A stretch of DNA of 64,000 bases from Cerrena zonata (GCA_038087015.1 JASBNA010000023.1:496001-560000), one strand, 5' to 3'. Shown: positions 33,101-43,403, counted from the first letter of the stretch. Numbers and translations are program-made. The notes: a model not told the origin generated them from the sequence alone.

Positions 33101-33629
33101 AACTCATGATTCCCTGGTTGTTGGTATGCCATCACAACAACAAGTTCAACCTTCAACTGGGTTTGCTCCTCATTTGCATCAAGAAGAACTTTCATCAATT
33201 CGTCAAATTGGTTCATCCCACTCTCAACCAACCCCTCATAATCAGCCACATCATTCTTCTCATTCTTCAAATCATCCTCAAACTCATCCTCAAACTCATG
33301 CAACTACTTATAATATGTTTGATCCTAGTCAACCAACTGGAGTATTCCAAACTTATCAAGGTTCAAATGCAAACTTCCAACTATTTAATCAACAAATGGA
33401 TGTTAATGCAAGACCTCATCAGCATGAACTTCAAAATCAACCCACTACTAGACGGGCTCTGCAAAAACTGTCTCATTCTCAACAATCAGCCCAATCTCAA
33501 TCATCTCAACAACAAGAGAATCAATTGCAAAATCAATTTGCAGCAGTAGCTGTTGAACCCTCCGATTCCAATTCCTCTGGCAATACCTCAACCGGATATA
33601 GTAATAATCCAAGCACAAATATGTTTTAA
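30108..33629 (+). CDS. Zn(II)2Cys6 transcription factor, 1173 residues
   Basis: The N-terminus has a textbook binuclear zinc cluster, C-X2-C-X6-C-X6-C-X2-C-X6-C (Cys9, 12, 19, 25, 28, 35), followed by a linker and a short coiled-coil region (about 90-130). The middle (about 250-800) is helical and fits the fungal-specific transcription factor domain. The C-terminus is Gln/Asn/Ser/His-rich and low-complexity, probably an activation domain. It should bind CGG-containing DNA in the nucleus as a dimer. I cannot assign it to a named regulator with confidence. Third codon positions are almost all A or T, more so than in its neighbours. The frame is intact across 3.5 kb. Confidence 0.9.
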   Translation: MSEVLPISCISCRRRKIKCNKLKPCNQCQKRRIVCQFPSTFRNIKIDENELEANELSINEDRNRSKSSSSVSNNSGSSSSNQGPNNPTDITKLNEEIELLRNEKLTILQDNFKLNQKNHQLLTQISKFDRSTNLEHSKPSDSKNASHDHFPISGETSEMGEKYYGPQSSNFMIETLKKKLTNDESLRKVKYLKPNDLINFGDSSSETKYSSDIDKSNDHDQDDDSNLTHDSISGNLIERSLLKKPLPFLLKIDPELSSDSDTSFDLLKLNFRIIYKMVELFFINTTYYKSFISKETVFNFLNNYESIKDKEWENDDDLLLLYMILLLSIQRLTPKEFIDMNLMSSSNDSIKKFKKFKNHLLNNILYHNFEKLRHNLINESIITIQAYILCTEWYFIDQRYEESWSMLFHTCSIAYSIGLHVMGKFRTTTDNEHSKIKSENDSMIIDDDESKKIKNKIEKFDYEPSDEDNDIARFKVWFALKNISGQICSVLGRPNPISIQVNSIVLKSSSESNLSKIDLNAHKTQVLLKIGLSECLRLSNMMLIENFMINFTMNDLLNLDSKFEKEINLLEWFLSDKYTDDDLIDSHNNDDLSKLDGDSSGGDQLSYDEGNYLPLRIDRVNLIIDLITLYINRAKLFEPFINQFQEASDAALITKSLLYSIMKFLDYIIEFIQQFLDNFADKYLAYEYQIMSEIKFGKLFRIYYPFLNSFIYQGIIVIFTFLNYKSNDFVYFSVHSNESSKTSSDSNIDNPKNVSNSNTATVGPSSNPTINYNSFLQKLENKLNALLQFDLRISRLLNQSVRLWSTNIVYLINKNIQAINLIYEKQKIEKQKLDDDLNDLKNQIDPPISSASNNVQPDLGNELSGIPSTNANNPVTNISHPSNVVHSNSVIPPHTNLTDDEPGLDNLLGFNMRDPFWLTNPDNLPYYLSSPSDDGDSMPNKKPKTDSDDTTKQQAQQSNKHLTFHPQPLNQTDSSGLFNLDNLTLGNQVTNFGNLYQQTHDSLVVGMPSQQQVQPSTGFAPHLHQEELSSIRQIGSSHSQPTPHNQPHHSSHSSNHPQTHPQTHATTYNMFDPSQPTGVFQTYQGSNANFQLFNQQMDVNARPHQHELQNQPTTRRALQKLSHSQQSAQSQSSQQQENQLQNQFAAVAVEPSDSNSSGNTSTGYSNNPSTNMF

Positions 33630-34077
33630 TCCCCTCCATTGGTATTTCAATATGGAATGACTGATGCTTTACCAATTTACGCCCGTAATGCCTTCATGTC
33701 AGAATACCTTAGTTTGTTTTCAATTAGTTTGTCTTTTCTTGTTCTCTATTTTGTTTTTCTACTATTCTTCTTTCGACCTGTATCTACTTTATTCACTTGT
33801 TCTTAGTTTCTCTACATTTATAGACAATACACTATTAATCTCCAAACAATCAAGCACCTGTAGTGATATATGTATGATGTTAAAGTAGTAATATCAAGGT
33901 ATGATAACGGTTTATTGACCCCACCACACTGCACGTGACATGCACCCGTGCACCAACAAAAAAATTTACATCGGAGAGCTAGTTACCGACTTTAAATAAG
34001 GAAAAAAAACCATTGGGGGAATTAGCGGTGATCGAGATACTACTTCTAGGACCAATTTAACTACTAAAGAAGCGATA
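33630..34077. other. Intergenic region with MPC1 promoter
   Basis: T-rich sequence downstream of the regulator, then the MPC1 promoter with a CACGTGA element. A 74-codon + strand ORF (33664-33888) looks accidental. Confidence 0.45.
33932..33938 (+). promoter_or_regulatory. CACGTGA E-box, candidate Cbf1 site upstream of MPC1
   Basis: CACGTGA lies ~140 bp before the MPC1 ATG. It is the Cbf1 core (TCACGTG on the other strand). In Candida species Cbf1 is known to control respiratory genes, which suits a mitochondrial carrier; occupancy is inference. Confidence 0.45.
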
Positions 34078-34419
34078 ATGTCAGGGTTTAAGAAGTTTAC
34101 TGATTTCTTGTTTTCCAAACAATCCTTGAGATATGTTTGTACTACTCATTTTTGGGGGCCGGTGTCGAATTTCGGGATTCCCGTTGCTGCGTTATTAGAT
34201 TTGAAGAAGGATGCTGATTTAATTAGTGGACCAATGACTGGATCATTGATTATATATTCATTAGTATTTATGAGATACTCGATGGCGGTCACTCCACAAA
34301 ACTATTTATTATTTGGTTGTCATTTTGTAAACGAATTGGCTCAACTAGGTCAAGGATTTAGATGGCTCAATCATAATTACAATTCACCAAAAGCTATAAC
34401 CAATGAAGAAAAAAAATGA
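34078..34419 (+). CDS. MPC1: Mitochondrial pyruvate carrier subunit Mpc1
   Basis: 113 residues. The family core is plain: [24 protein letters not shown], here spanning about residues 22-45, then LISGPMT, then [21 protein letters not shown]. Two to three hydrophobic helices are present. Mpc1 forms a heterodimer with Mpc2/3 in the inner mitochondrial membrane and imports pyruvate. The length is normal for yeast and the frame is intact. Confidence 0.96.
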   Translation: MSGFKKFTDFLFSKQSLRYVCTTHFWGPVSNFGIPVAALLDLKKDADLISGPMTGSLIIYSLVFMRYSMAVTPQNYLLFGCHFVNELAQLGQGFRWLNHNYNSPKAITNEEKK

Positions 34420-34552
34420 TTTCCATCTCTCCCTATTTATTTGAATTAATTATGCATTGAATAATTAACTTGTATTTTAGATTTCTTAATTTTTTCGAAA
34501 CTCTTATTTATAATCATATATATGCCAACTTTTAAATGTATCTATTCGTTAA

Positions 34553-35916
34553 CTAATCGAAGATGGACTTTGGTTTCTCTGCTGCTTGTGTAGGACCCAA
34601 TAGTTGAGTTTGAATGGTATCGGAGGATTCCGAGGAATCTGACCCGTAGTCGGTATCATTCTGGTTATTTGTTTTTTGGCGTTTAGAAAGATCTAAGCTG
34701 GGAGTTCGACTTCTTTTACCATAAGTGACTCTTTGTTCTTGCGGTTCCGATTCCATTGGAGGTAATTCTCCATATATTAATGATCTGACAGATTCGTAAT
34801 CAATCTTCTTACTAAATGGCTTGGATGTGATAAGTTCCCCTGGTGATGGGGTTTGCTCTGGTAATGGGGTTTCCTCTTTATTTGGAATGATGACTGAATG
34901 AGATGGTAGTGAGAATTTTGGTTTCTTATTAGATTCTAAATTATCATCACTTGTAATCTGAGTGTATTGAATCAATACATGAGGATAATTCTTCAATTCA
35001 AAGAGAATTGGATCACCAGGACTTTTGAAAAAAATTTCAAAATACGAATTGCCATCGGTTGAATGATCATCTGCCAAATCATATTTTAAATTGGCAAACC
35101 CGCTTATCAAATTCATGAAATTTTTGAAATCTTTCAATCTGAAATTTATTGATAACGTATTATCTTCAAGATTGAAATCAGTCAAGTTCGTATTTAGCAA
35201 TTCGTCCAAGGTTATGGTATTTGTCACGGACATTGGTTGTTTCAAGTATTCTTTATCTTTTAAAACTTGTCTGGTGTACCCACACAACAGTAACTTACCG
35301 TGTTTAATTTCGATCTTGAAATCTTCCGTTGATGAAGATATCGAATCTAAAAACTGTTTGGGTATGATTTGTTCAATCATTATATATTTGATGGAATCTT
35401 GTAGGATTTTTTCTTGTTGATCAAGTAGTTCTTGTTTGTATAGAGTGGCTATATTCAACTTGTTGGAGACTACTGGTTGATAGCTTGTTTGATACCGCTT
35501 GATGATCCAATCTTGAGTTTTTATTTCGATAAGTAATTTATATTTAACTGAGAATTTTTATCCCAATTAACTTTAAAGCAAATATATTCTAAATTCAGAG
35601 CATCTAAGTTCTTAAATAACACCGATAAGTGACGTGAATTAATCAAAAACGAGTAAGTGGACTGATTGATATCATATTCGTCCTCATTGAACCCTTCACT
35701 AAGGATATTACCAAAATCAACCAAGTATTCGTGGAAGAAGCTTTGTTTAAAAGTGATCTCGGCATGAGTAATCTTAGCAGTATTTACTGCCAGTATTGAT
35801 ATGGATTCTCTCCCAACAACAAACTTAATATGTTCAGATATTGCCGCCAACGACAAGATCGACCTCGACCATATTACCTTATGTTTATCCGAGTCGATGG
35901 CTCCCACAAACGACAT
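34553..35916 (-). CDS. DDC1: DNA damage checkpoint clamp subunit Ddc1/Rad9 (one frameshift)
   Basis: It starts MSFVGAID at 35916 and ends EKPKSIFD, both like S. cerevisiae Ddc1. Internal matches include a QSFFHEYL motif in the first PCNA-like half and FRLKDFKNF, then SPGDPILF, in the second. The tail is Ser/Thr/Pro-rich. Ddc1 with Mec3 and Rad17 forms the 9-1-1 clamp that activates Mec1. The reading stops at 35521. One missing A in the coding A-run (TTT at 35537-35539 on + strand) restores a continuous frame (KLLIEIKTQDWIIKRY) into the second part. The repaired length is 454 residues. Confidence 0.85.
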
Positions 35917-36749
35917 GCTTCATTTGTTGATGAAAGAAGTAGTAGTTGGAATCTCATCCAGGAAAAATTCAAAAGACCCAAAACCATGATCCCAACCAAG
36001 ATGCTAACTAGGACTCCAGTAAGACACCAACTTGGCTTGTTAGTCAAAGATACTTTGAATGGAGCCTTAGTGGGTTTCCCTTGAAGCTAGCGTATCCTTT
36101 GGACTGCAAAGGCGTTTTTCCAATAGTGAACTGGTCCTTTCTCAGATTTGTCTCTTTTGCAACCAAATTTAATGTAGAGAAAGCAATACAACAGAAAGTC
36201 TCTGGACGTATAAAAGGTTATAGGGGTATAGTTTAAGGGGAATTGCAAGGGCTGTATTCAAAATTAGACAAGTAAGGATTTTGTAAAATTTTTACAAAAT
36301 TTAGAATATTCAACCTTGACAACAACCTGCTGAAATTGAATGACATCCAGGTCCTACTACCAATCTGAAACCATTTACAAAAATAAGTTTTAAGTTGAAT
36401 CTTCGGTTGTTTCAGCTGCTTCAGTTGGTTCAGTTGTATCTTCGAATTGAAACTTCGAATTGAAACTTCGAATTGAAACTTCGAATTGAAGAGTTTAGAA
36501 TTTCAACTAAATGATTTCAACTAAAGAATAATCGGGGCTGAACACCATTACAGCGGCTATGCCCAAGAAACTCAACCACTGCCAGTAATCCTTACCCATT
36601 GACGTTAGAATCTCATTGCACCAGTGGTAATTACTGCAAATGCTCCAAACTCGGAGCACCCCGAATTTTTCAGCGTTTTTTCGTTGACTTCTTTAACTTA
36701 TTCACTCTTTTCTCTTTTCTCTTCACTCTTCTCTTCACTTCCTTCACTA
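35917..36749. other. Divergent DDC1/DCG1 intergenic region
   Basis: 833 bp. Several short ORFs overlap its start but none shows a domain. A 13-bp repeat lies at 36441-36490. The last 90 bp before DCG1 are pyrimidine-rich (CTCTTTTCTCTT). Confidence 0.4.
36441..36490. repeat. 13-bp tandem repeat, nearly four copies
   Basis: TTCGAATTGAAAC occurs at 36441, 36454 and 36467, with a partial copy at 36480. Confidence 0.9.
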
Positions 36750-37463
36750 ATGTCGATCAAAATCCTCGTGGTCAATCCTAACTCCTCCCAGAAAGTTTCG
36801 GACAACTTGGCAAAGATCTTGAGTGCACCTCCACTGGTGGAGTTCACTTTTTATACTGGTCCAGCTTCAGCACCGAAAGAAATCAACGGGACTCAAACTT
36901 CAATTGAATCAGAACAGGTTGTTTTGCCAGACTTACTTGACAAGAACGTCATTGAGAAATACGATGGTTTCTTGATTTGCTGCTATTCGGATCATCATTT
37001 AATCCATTCTTTAGGGAAACACACCAAAAAGCCAATCTTGGGAATCATGCAAGCTACATTACTCTACAGTCTCCTGAATCCGTCCTTGCATAAGCTGTTC
37101 ATACTCACCAGTGTGAGTGAATGGGAACCTCTTTTGGATCAAGCAATCATTGATTTTATTGGAACCAGTCTAGAGTTCCCTACTAAAAAATTCCAAAAAA
37201 CCAAAGCACTCAATGTTAGTGTTTTAGACTTGAGCAACGAAGAGGAATTTGCTAAAATCAAGAATAAAGTTGATCATTTTGTTAATGTAGAATATGCTAA
37301 TGATCATATAGATTGCATTTTATTAGGTTGTGCCGGTATGGCTGGTCTTGACTCCAAATTGAGCCAGGCTTTCCCCCAAATTCAATTCATCGATAGCGTT
37401 AAAGTCGGAGTAGAGTTCCTTACTAGCATTATAAGGTTCAATAAGGAGAATATCCTTTCTTAA
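36750..37463 (+). CDS. DCG1: Asp/Glu/hydantoin racemase family protein Dcg1
   Basis: 237 residues from the ATG at 36750 (MSIKILVVNPNSS). The upstream in-frame extension is Ser/Phe-rich leader sequence and not conserved-looking. Two Cys-containing loops expected of the racemase fold are present: FLICCYSDHH (Cys77/78) and LLGCAGM near the C-terminus. The ILVVNPNSS start is typical of hydantoin racemase-like proteins. In S. cerevisiae DCG1 lies in the nitrogen-regulated allantoin gene set but its reaction is unproven. The frame is intact. Confidence 0.85.
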   Translation: MSIKILVVNPNSSQKVSDNLAKILSAPPLVEFTFYTGPASAPKEINGTQTSIESEQVVLPDLLDKNVIEKYDGFLICCYSDHHLIHSLGKHTKKPILGIMQATLLYSLLNPSLHKLFILTSVSEWEPLLDQAIIDFIGTSLEFPTKKFQKTKALNVSVLDLSNEEEFAKIKNKVDHFVNVEYANDHIDCILLGCAGMAGLDSKLSQAFPQIQFIDSVKVGVEFLTSIIRFNKENILS

Positions 37464-37603
37464 GATAGTATAATAAAGCTATTTAATAGAAAATAAGACC
37501 CATACACCAGAATCTCGTAGATAAAAGGGCTAAATTTAAAGCCAAAAATGACAAATTTGACAAATTCAATACTTTTTACAAGACAGTCATAGTAGTTGAT
37601 ATC

Positions 37604-38644
37604 ATGTCAATGAATCCATTTTACAGGGAAAGTGAGCCGAATGAAGATAGTAAACAACCCAGGAAAAGACCGTCATTTTTCAATAAGATACTAACGGGTA
37701 AGTCCAGGTGTTTGAGGTCGGCATCCCCATCAGCATCTCCACCACCGGTGGTTCCAGAGCCCCAAAGTTCAAGTGAACAATATGGCGATGAAAATACAGA
37801 TGAGAGACCTATAACACTACATGGGTATAAGCCCAACACCAAGCGTCGGTTAATGGATGAAGAATTGGCAAATAATATTCGAAATTTAATGCCTCCAAGA
37901 TTACAACTTTATGATGATTGGGATTTAGTATATGATTTTGAGCAAGATGGTATAAGTTTGAATACTCTCTACCGGAATTCGAATCCAGAATACCAATTAC
38001 AAAAACAGAAGAATGAAAAACAATCAAAAGGTTATGGAGATGGAGTTGTTAAATCAATGATTGTGGGTGATATCCAATCGTCCACCACTACGTCGTTTTA
38101 CGGTCTTGAGCGTAAAAGACCCCAAGGGTATGTTATGGTGATACAGGACGAGAAAAGAAATAAGTTTGGCTGCTATTTGAATACAAATTTAAGAGCCGTC
38201 GATAATAAACGTTATTATGGTAACGGAGAATGTTTTCTTTGGAAACTAGAAAAATATGATGCTTCCAAATTGAATCACGAGAAGGATTCAGAAAAGGGTT
38301 CAGAAAAGGATTCAGAAAAAAAAGATGCAAACCTCATTGATCTCGATGATCATCCTCCTACAGTGCCCAAACATAAACCAAGGTACGAATCAAGGTTTAA
38401 AGCCTTTATGTATACGGGAATGAATGATAATATAATATTTTCAAATCACGATTTCATTGCAATCGGATCATCCAATGGCCAAAACGGGTTATGGATCGAT
38501 AAGTCTCTCTATAAAGGAGTCAGTTATCCATGTACTACTTTTGGGAATGAGATTTTGAACTTGCACAATTCTGACTCCTCAACTAAATTAGGAACGTTCA
38601 AGGTGATTGACTTGGAAGTTTGGAGAGTTGGTGCTTTAGAATAG
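37604..38644 (+). CDS. OXR1: TLDc-domain protein Oxr1
   Basis: 346 residues. After a disordered N-terminus, the TLDc domain covers roughly 90-346, with the usual [18 protein letters not shown] segment, a [11 protein letters not shown] strand, [19 protein letters not shown], and a closing [11 protein letters not shown] Lys/Ser/Glu insertion (three [13 protein letters not shown] repeats, ~38278-38320) interrupts the domain in a loop. TLDc proteins bind the V-ATPase, and yeast Oxr1 promotes its disassembly; the family is linked to oxidative stress resistance. ATG 37604 or 37610 could serve as start. Confidence 0.9.
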   Translation: MSMNPFYRESEPNEDSKQPRKRPSFFNKILTGKSRCLRSASPSASPPPVVPEPQSSSEQYGDENTDERPITLHGYKPNTKRRLMDEELANNIRNLMPPRLQLYDDWDLVYDFEQDGISLNTLYRNSNPEYQLQKQKNEKQSKGYGDGVVKSMIVGDIQSSTTTSFYGLERKRPQGYVMVIQDEKRNKFGCYLNTNLRAVDNKRYYGNGECFLWKLEKYDASKLNHEKDSEKGSEKDSEKKDANLIDLDDHPPTVPKHKPRYESRFKAFMYTGMNDNIIFSNHDFIAIGSSNGQNGLWIDKSLYKGVSYPCTTFGNEILNLHNSDSSTKLGTFKVIDLEVWRVGALE

Positions 38645-38692
38645 AACCTTCGTAAAGCTAAGAGGGTAAGTTACAGGGCTATTTTTCATATC

Positions 38693-38693
<1 letters not shown>

Positions 38694-38732
<39 letters not shown>
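38694..38732. repeat. Poly-T tract of 39 nt
   Basis: Uninterrupted T run 3' of OXR1, by far the longest homopolymer in the window. Confidence 0.95.
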
Positions 38733-38733
<1 letters not shown>

Positions 38734-40540
38734 GGCTTTTTGGCTTCTTGTTTATCAGGTCTTCTTTCAATGATCCAATATCCTTTCTGATTCTATTTTT
38801 AAGTTGTTGACAGTACTTTAGAACTACATTTTCGGACAAGCTTGGCACCTTATAGACTAATATTGCATACATTCTAGCTTAGGAGTAAGCAAATCGTAAT
38901 ACACTTTATTATATTTTCTTTTCCCACCATCCTCGTCATTCAATCGTCAGGAATCAACCCTTTCCTCTCGTAAACCTTGTAGCCATCGGAGACACGAGGT
39001 GTTCGTTTATGAAGTTTAAATCATGGAATCGATACCCAGCTTCCATTGACAAAACCCTGGTTTGAAAGGTAATTTTGGCCCCAGTAGATCAACCCTCTTT
39101 CTCTAACGCCTTCTCTCGCCAATCATCATAAGACTCTTTGTTTCAAAAGTAAATTTGACTATTCTTTTAAATCAGTAAATTAGGTTGGAGTTGCAGGGAT
39201 GTACGGATGTTATTCTGGAGATATTTTGCAAATTTGCATAAACGCCAATTGTAAAAGATTTAGACGACTTCTTTTTATATGACAAAGTCGAATACAAGTA
39301 AACACACCATAAGATCAATGGATAGGAACAATTGGGGTTCGTAACGTGATCTGCAATGATAGGGGCATGCGCCCAACCAGTCTTTATGGGGGTGAGGAAG
39401 CTGAATTCTTGTCAAGGGCAGGATGGCCAGCTGAAAGCATAGCTGCTAGCTGAAAAGCTGAAAATCCGGTTGAAAAGGTCTCCGAAGGCGCCGACTTGGG
39501 ACTTAACTTTAGGCTTATGAAGTTGTTTCCTGAGCTAAGTCGAACCACGAAAAGTAAACATCTACAAGGCGTCAGATAGTAGTATGAACACCCAAGGTTC
39601 CCCGCCCTTTTCAGTTGACTTAGCTCAAGACTGTTTTGATACCGGTAGTCGAGCTAGCAGCTCCATTTAGTGGAACAAAAGCCAAGCTGCTGACAAAATC
39701 AAAGTTAGAGAAATAAACAAAAATATAATGGAAAACAAACATGGCCCACCAATTCACATACCTCTTGCGAGAGGAAGCCACGGGAAAGCCCCGAGAAAGC
39801 CATGAGGAAGCCATGAGAAAGCCCAGCCATAGGCTCTAAATTGCCTTATGTCCATACTATCCCGAGAAGTCCTCAGACATTGAACGTTTTCTTCAAGTTT
39901 GTTCAAGCAAAAACCTTTTTTTTTGGTTCCTTGCTTTGTTGTTTTTAACGAAATGTTGTTATCCCGGTCATTCGAGTATCCGTGGTCTAGTCTTTTCCAA
40001 GTATTCTGGAGACAGTCAATGCTAGCGATATAGTTGGTCAAAGATCAATACTTAGCCGAATCAGATCCGTGTGCAGTATAATGTTAAATTTATCATTAGA
40101 TAATAAAAATAGACTGCATAGCTGATCTGTGATATGCATGTCATTTATCGCGTTAGGCTTTACAATAGTGTTTTGAGGTTGAATCGCAAATTTTTTTTTG
40201 CAGCGACCAACGAGCTATTAACCTAAATCGACAATTAAGATTTCGTCAATTGGTGACTTTTATTTTTTTGTTATTCTTTCCATGGGTTTCAAGGCGATTC
40301 ATATCACAGAGTAACAAACAAATGGTGGATCATGTATCCGTCAAGCGTTATTTTTAGTTAATGAATAACTATTACGATGGCAATTAAGCCTCTGTATTAT
40401 CGCCAGGTTCCTCCAGTATAGTTAGGGGTTGTTGGTTTTGAAAAACAACAAACAAAACAAAAAAAAAAACGACCTCGTGAAACCTTTGTTTCCATACCTT
40501 ATTTTGAATATTTGTTCTTGATTATTTCGAAACATGTCCC

Positions 40541-40550
40541 TATATATATT
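40541..40550 (+). promoter_or_regulatory. TATA-like element of the GPI wall protein gene
   Basis: TATATATATT about 240 bp upstream of the ATG at 40782; the spacing implies a 5' leader of over 100 nt. Confidence 0.35.
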
Positions 40551-40781
40551 GCTTTAATTCCTTGATTGATTTTTTCGTTCTGTTTTACTTCCTTGTCTAA
40601 ACATCGAGTCTTGTCTAATTGTTTAAAACTCACCTAAGAGTCCAACTTCCCAACTTCACGTCATTCGCTTTCCTTTTTGTTGAAGTTATCACTCTTTTGA
40701 AGACTTTTGGATCATTGTTTCCTTTCCTATTAAACAAACTTTCAGTCATTCCTTTCTACAGTTAATCAAGTATTCTTTACC

Positions 40782-43403
40782 ATGAAATTTTCAACCGCCG
40801 TTGGTATGGCCGGTATCGCTTCTCTTGCGTCCGCTGCCTCTCTTAATTTCGAAGCCGATTCTGCTTCTAACCTCAATGCTAACTCAAAGGGCCTTGATGC
40901 CAACTCTGAATCTCACTCTGAAGGTTCTGCTAATGTTGGTAATGCTAATGCTGCTTTTGAATCAGACCGTGAATCTGATCTTTCTGTTAAAAACAGTGAA
41001 AGATCTTTTATTGAAGCTTCTGGTGGAGCTTCAAGCAGTTTCTCTTCTTCAAACAGTAAAGAATCAAGCTCTTTCCAAGCTTCTGGTGGTGCTTCTGGTA
41101 GTGTTTCTGCTTCCAACAGCAAAGAATCAAGCTCTTTAGAAGCTTCTCACGAAGCTCACGGTAGCATTTCTGCTTCCGATAGTGAAAACTCCAGCTCTTT
41201 ACAAGCCTCCGGTGAAGAATCTGGTAGTATCTCTGCTTCTAACAGCAAAGAATCAAGCTTTTAGAAGCTTCAGGTGAAGCTCATGGTAGCGTTTCTGCTT
41301 CTAACAGCAAAGAATCAAGCTCCTTAGAAGCTTCTGGTGAAGCCTCTGGTAGTATCTCTGCCTCTAACAGCAAAAACTCTGGTTCTTTAGAAGCTTCTGG
41401 TCATCAATCAGGTAGCATCTCTGCTTCTAACAGCAAAGAATCTAGTTCTTTAGAAGCTTCTGGTGAACAATCCGGTAGCATCTCTGCTTCTAACAGCAAA
41501 GAATCTAGTTCTTTAGAAGCTTCTGGTGAACAATCCGGTAGTATCTCTGCTTCCAACAGCAAAGAATCAAGTTCTTTAGAAGCTTCTGGTGAAGCTCATG
41601 GTAGCGTTTCTGGTTCTAACAGCAAAGAATCAAGCTCTTTCGAAGCTTCTGGTGAAGCTTCCGGTAGTGTTTCTGCTTCCAACAGCAAAAACTCTGGTTC
41701 TTTAGAAGCCTCTGGTGAAGCTCATGGTAGTGCTTCTGCTTCTAACAGCAAAGAATCAAGCTCTTTCGAAGCTTCTGGTGAAGCTTCCGGTAGTGTTTCT
41801 GCTTCCAACAGCAAAAACTCTGGCTCTTTAGAAGCCTCTGGTGAAGCTTCTGGTAGTGTTTCTGGTTCTAACAGTAAAGAATCAAGCTCTTTTGAAGCTT
41901 CTGGTGAAGCTCATGGTAGCGTCTCTGGTTCTTGGGGTGAAGATGCTTCAAGCGCTGCTGGTACTTCTACTGAATCTACTGCTTCTTACGCTCTTGGTAC
42001 TCCTGAATACGTTTCAGCTTCAGCTTCTTATGCTCTTGGTACTCCTGAATACGTCTCTGCTTCTTCTTCTGCTCCAGCTTGGTCTTCTGAAGAAGCTTCT
42101 TCAAGTGTTACCTTCTCTTCTGAACAAGGTCATGTTGTCACCAAAACTGCTGAATCTACCACCTATGGTCACTGTCACCTCTTGTGGTCCATCTGGTTGT
42201 CACACTGACTCCCACCAAACTGGTGTTGATGTTGTTACCGTCACTACTGATGATGTTGTTACCTCATTCACTACTTACTGTCCATTAACTGAAACTAAAT
42301 CTTATGGTTCTGAATCTTCTTCTATTGCCATTCCATCATCTGTTGTTTCTGCTCCAGCTTCCTCTTCTGCTGCTTCATCTGCTGCTTCCTCATCTGCTGC
42401 TTCATCTGCTGCTTCCTCATCTGCTGCTTCATCTGTTGCTTCCTCATCTGCTGTTCCATCTTCATCTGCTCCAGCTTCCGAAGGTCACTACACTACCGTT
42501 ACTGCTACTGAATCTACTATGGTTACTGTCACCTCTTGTGGTCCATCTGGTTGTCACACCCACTCTCAACCAACTGGTGTTAACGTCGTTACCACCACTG
42601 TTGATGATGTTGAAACTTTATACACTACTTTCTGTCCATTAACTGAAACTAGACCAGTTGAAGGTACCAGTTCAGCTTCTTCTGAAGCCGCTTCATCTAG
42701 TGGTGATGTTACTTCTACTTCTACTGTTCAAGTTTACACTACTATCTACAGTGGATCTTCTGCTCCAGCCTCATCTGCTCCAGCTTCCTCTGCTCCAGTC
42801 TCATCTGCTCCAGCTTCCTCTGCTCCAGCTTCTTCTGATGTCACTTCAACTATTGAAACCTATAAGACTGTTTCTGAATCTTCTTCAACTGCTCCTAAAC
42901 CAACCTCAGTTGCTAAGACCTCTGAAGCTCCATCTTCTTCTGATTCTCTTACTGTTGAAACCGATACTAATGTTGAAACTGACTTTACCACTTACTGTCC
43001 AGAATCTCACACCTCTGCTCCAGTTATTTCTACCGGTCCAAGCTCTTACTTCAACACCTCTACTGCTTACACCAACACTTCTTCTGTTCCAGCTACCTCA
43101 AAACCAAGTGTTGTTCCAACTACTTTGAGTCACTCTACTAAAGCTCCAACCACTAAGACCCCAGCTAAACCAACCACTGAAGCTCCAGCTCCATCCACAA
43201 AAGCCCCAGTTACTTCTGCTCCAGTTTCATCTGCTCCAGCTCCAGGTCCATCTTCAGTTGATTCTACTTCTGTTGTTGAATCTACCTCTACTCTTCCATC
43301 TTCTTCTGCTGGTGTTTCAAGCTACGAAGCTGGTGCTGCTTCCAACCAATTATCAATGGCCGGTTTCATTTCTGCTATTGCTATGTTATTAGCTGTCTTC
43401 TAA
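40782..43403 (+). CDS. GPI-anchored Ser-rich cell wall protein with tandem repeats (two frameshifts)
   Basis: A signal peptide (MKFSTAVGMAGIASLASAA) is followed by about 14 tandem copies of a 21-residue, 63-bp unit of the type EASGEASGSVSASNSKESSSL (roughly 41010-41930). A linker with two SYALGTPEYVSAS repeats follows. Then come two copies of a module MVTVTSCGPSGCHT...TGV.VVT.T.DDV...T..CPLTET (from about 42164 and 42519) and a remnant with TTYCPES. Ser/Thr/Pro-rich stalks connect these. The C-terminus ends with a hydrophobic GPI signal (SMAGFISAIAMLLAVF) after a Gly/Ala/Ser/Asn site. A missing C around 41258-41262 and an extra C at 42162-42163 break the frame; they cancel, giving 873 residues. 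It is probably an O-mannosylated wall or adhesin-like protein; I cannot name an orthologue. Confidence 0.85.
41010..41930 (+). repeat. 63-bp coding tandem repeat, about 14 copies
   Basis: In-frame minisatellite inside the wall protein gene. Units share the core TCTAACAGCAAAGAATC and differ mainly at the GEAS / GEAH / GEQS / GHQS position. High identity between copies makes copy-number change and assembly collapse likely. Confidence 0.9.

Larger units (their letters stand above)
38645..40781. other. 2.1-kb intergenic region upstream of the GPI wall protein
   Basis: It begins with a 39-nt poly-T (38694-38732). Two minus-strand ORFs (38636-38872, Lys-rich because it reads through the poly-T; 39754-40041, with GAAAGCC-type repeats) have no domain I recognise. 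T- and A-rich runs lie at 40193 and 40452. A TATA-like TATATATAT is at ~40541, about 240 bp before the ATG. A long promoter fits a tightly regulated wall gene. I see no tRNA or LTR. Confidence 0.45.

Noticed and set aside
38636..38872. 78-codon minus-strand ORF reading through the poly-T
   Set aside because: The N-terminal ~45 residues look protein-like, but the rest is a homopolymer artefact and I recognise no family. It could be a broken small gene; not enough support.
39754..40041. 95-codon minus-strand ORF in the long intergenic region
   Set aside because: Low complexity, derived from GAAAGCC-type repeats, no domain.
38873..40781. tRNA gene or LTR in the long intergenic region
   Set aside because: I looked for a B-box (GGTTCGANNCC) and for TG...CA terminal repeats by eye and found none.
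41841..42163. Leu-rich start of the downstream ORF in the wall gene
   Set aside because: It is the wrong frame of the Ser-rich repeats; the real protein enters this frame only after the extra C at 42162-42163.
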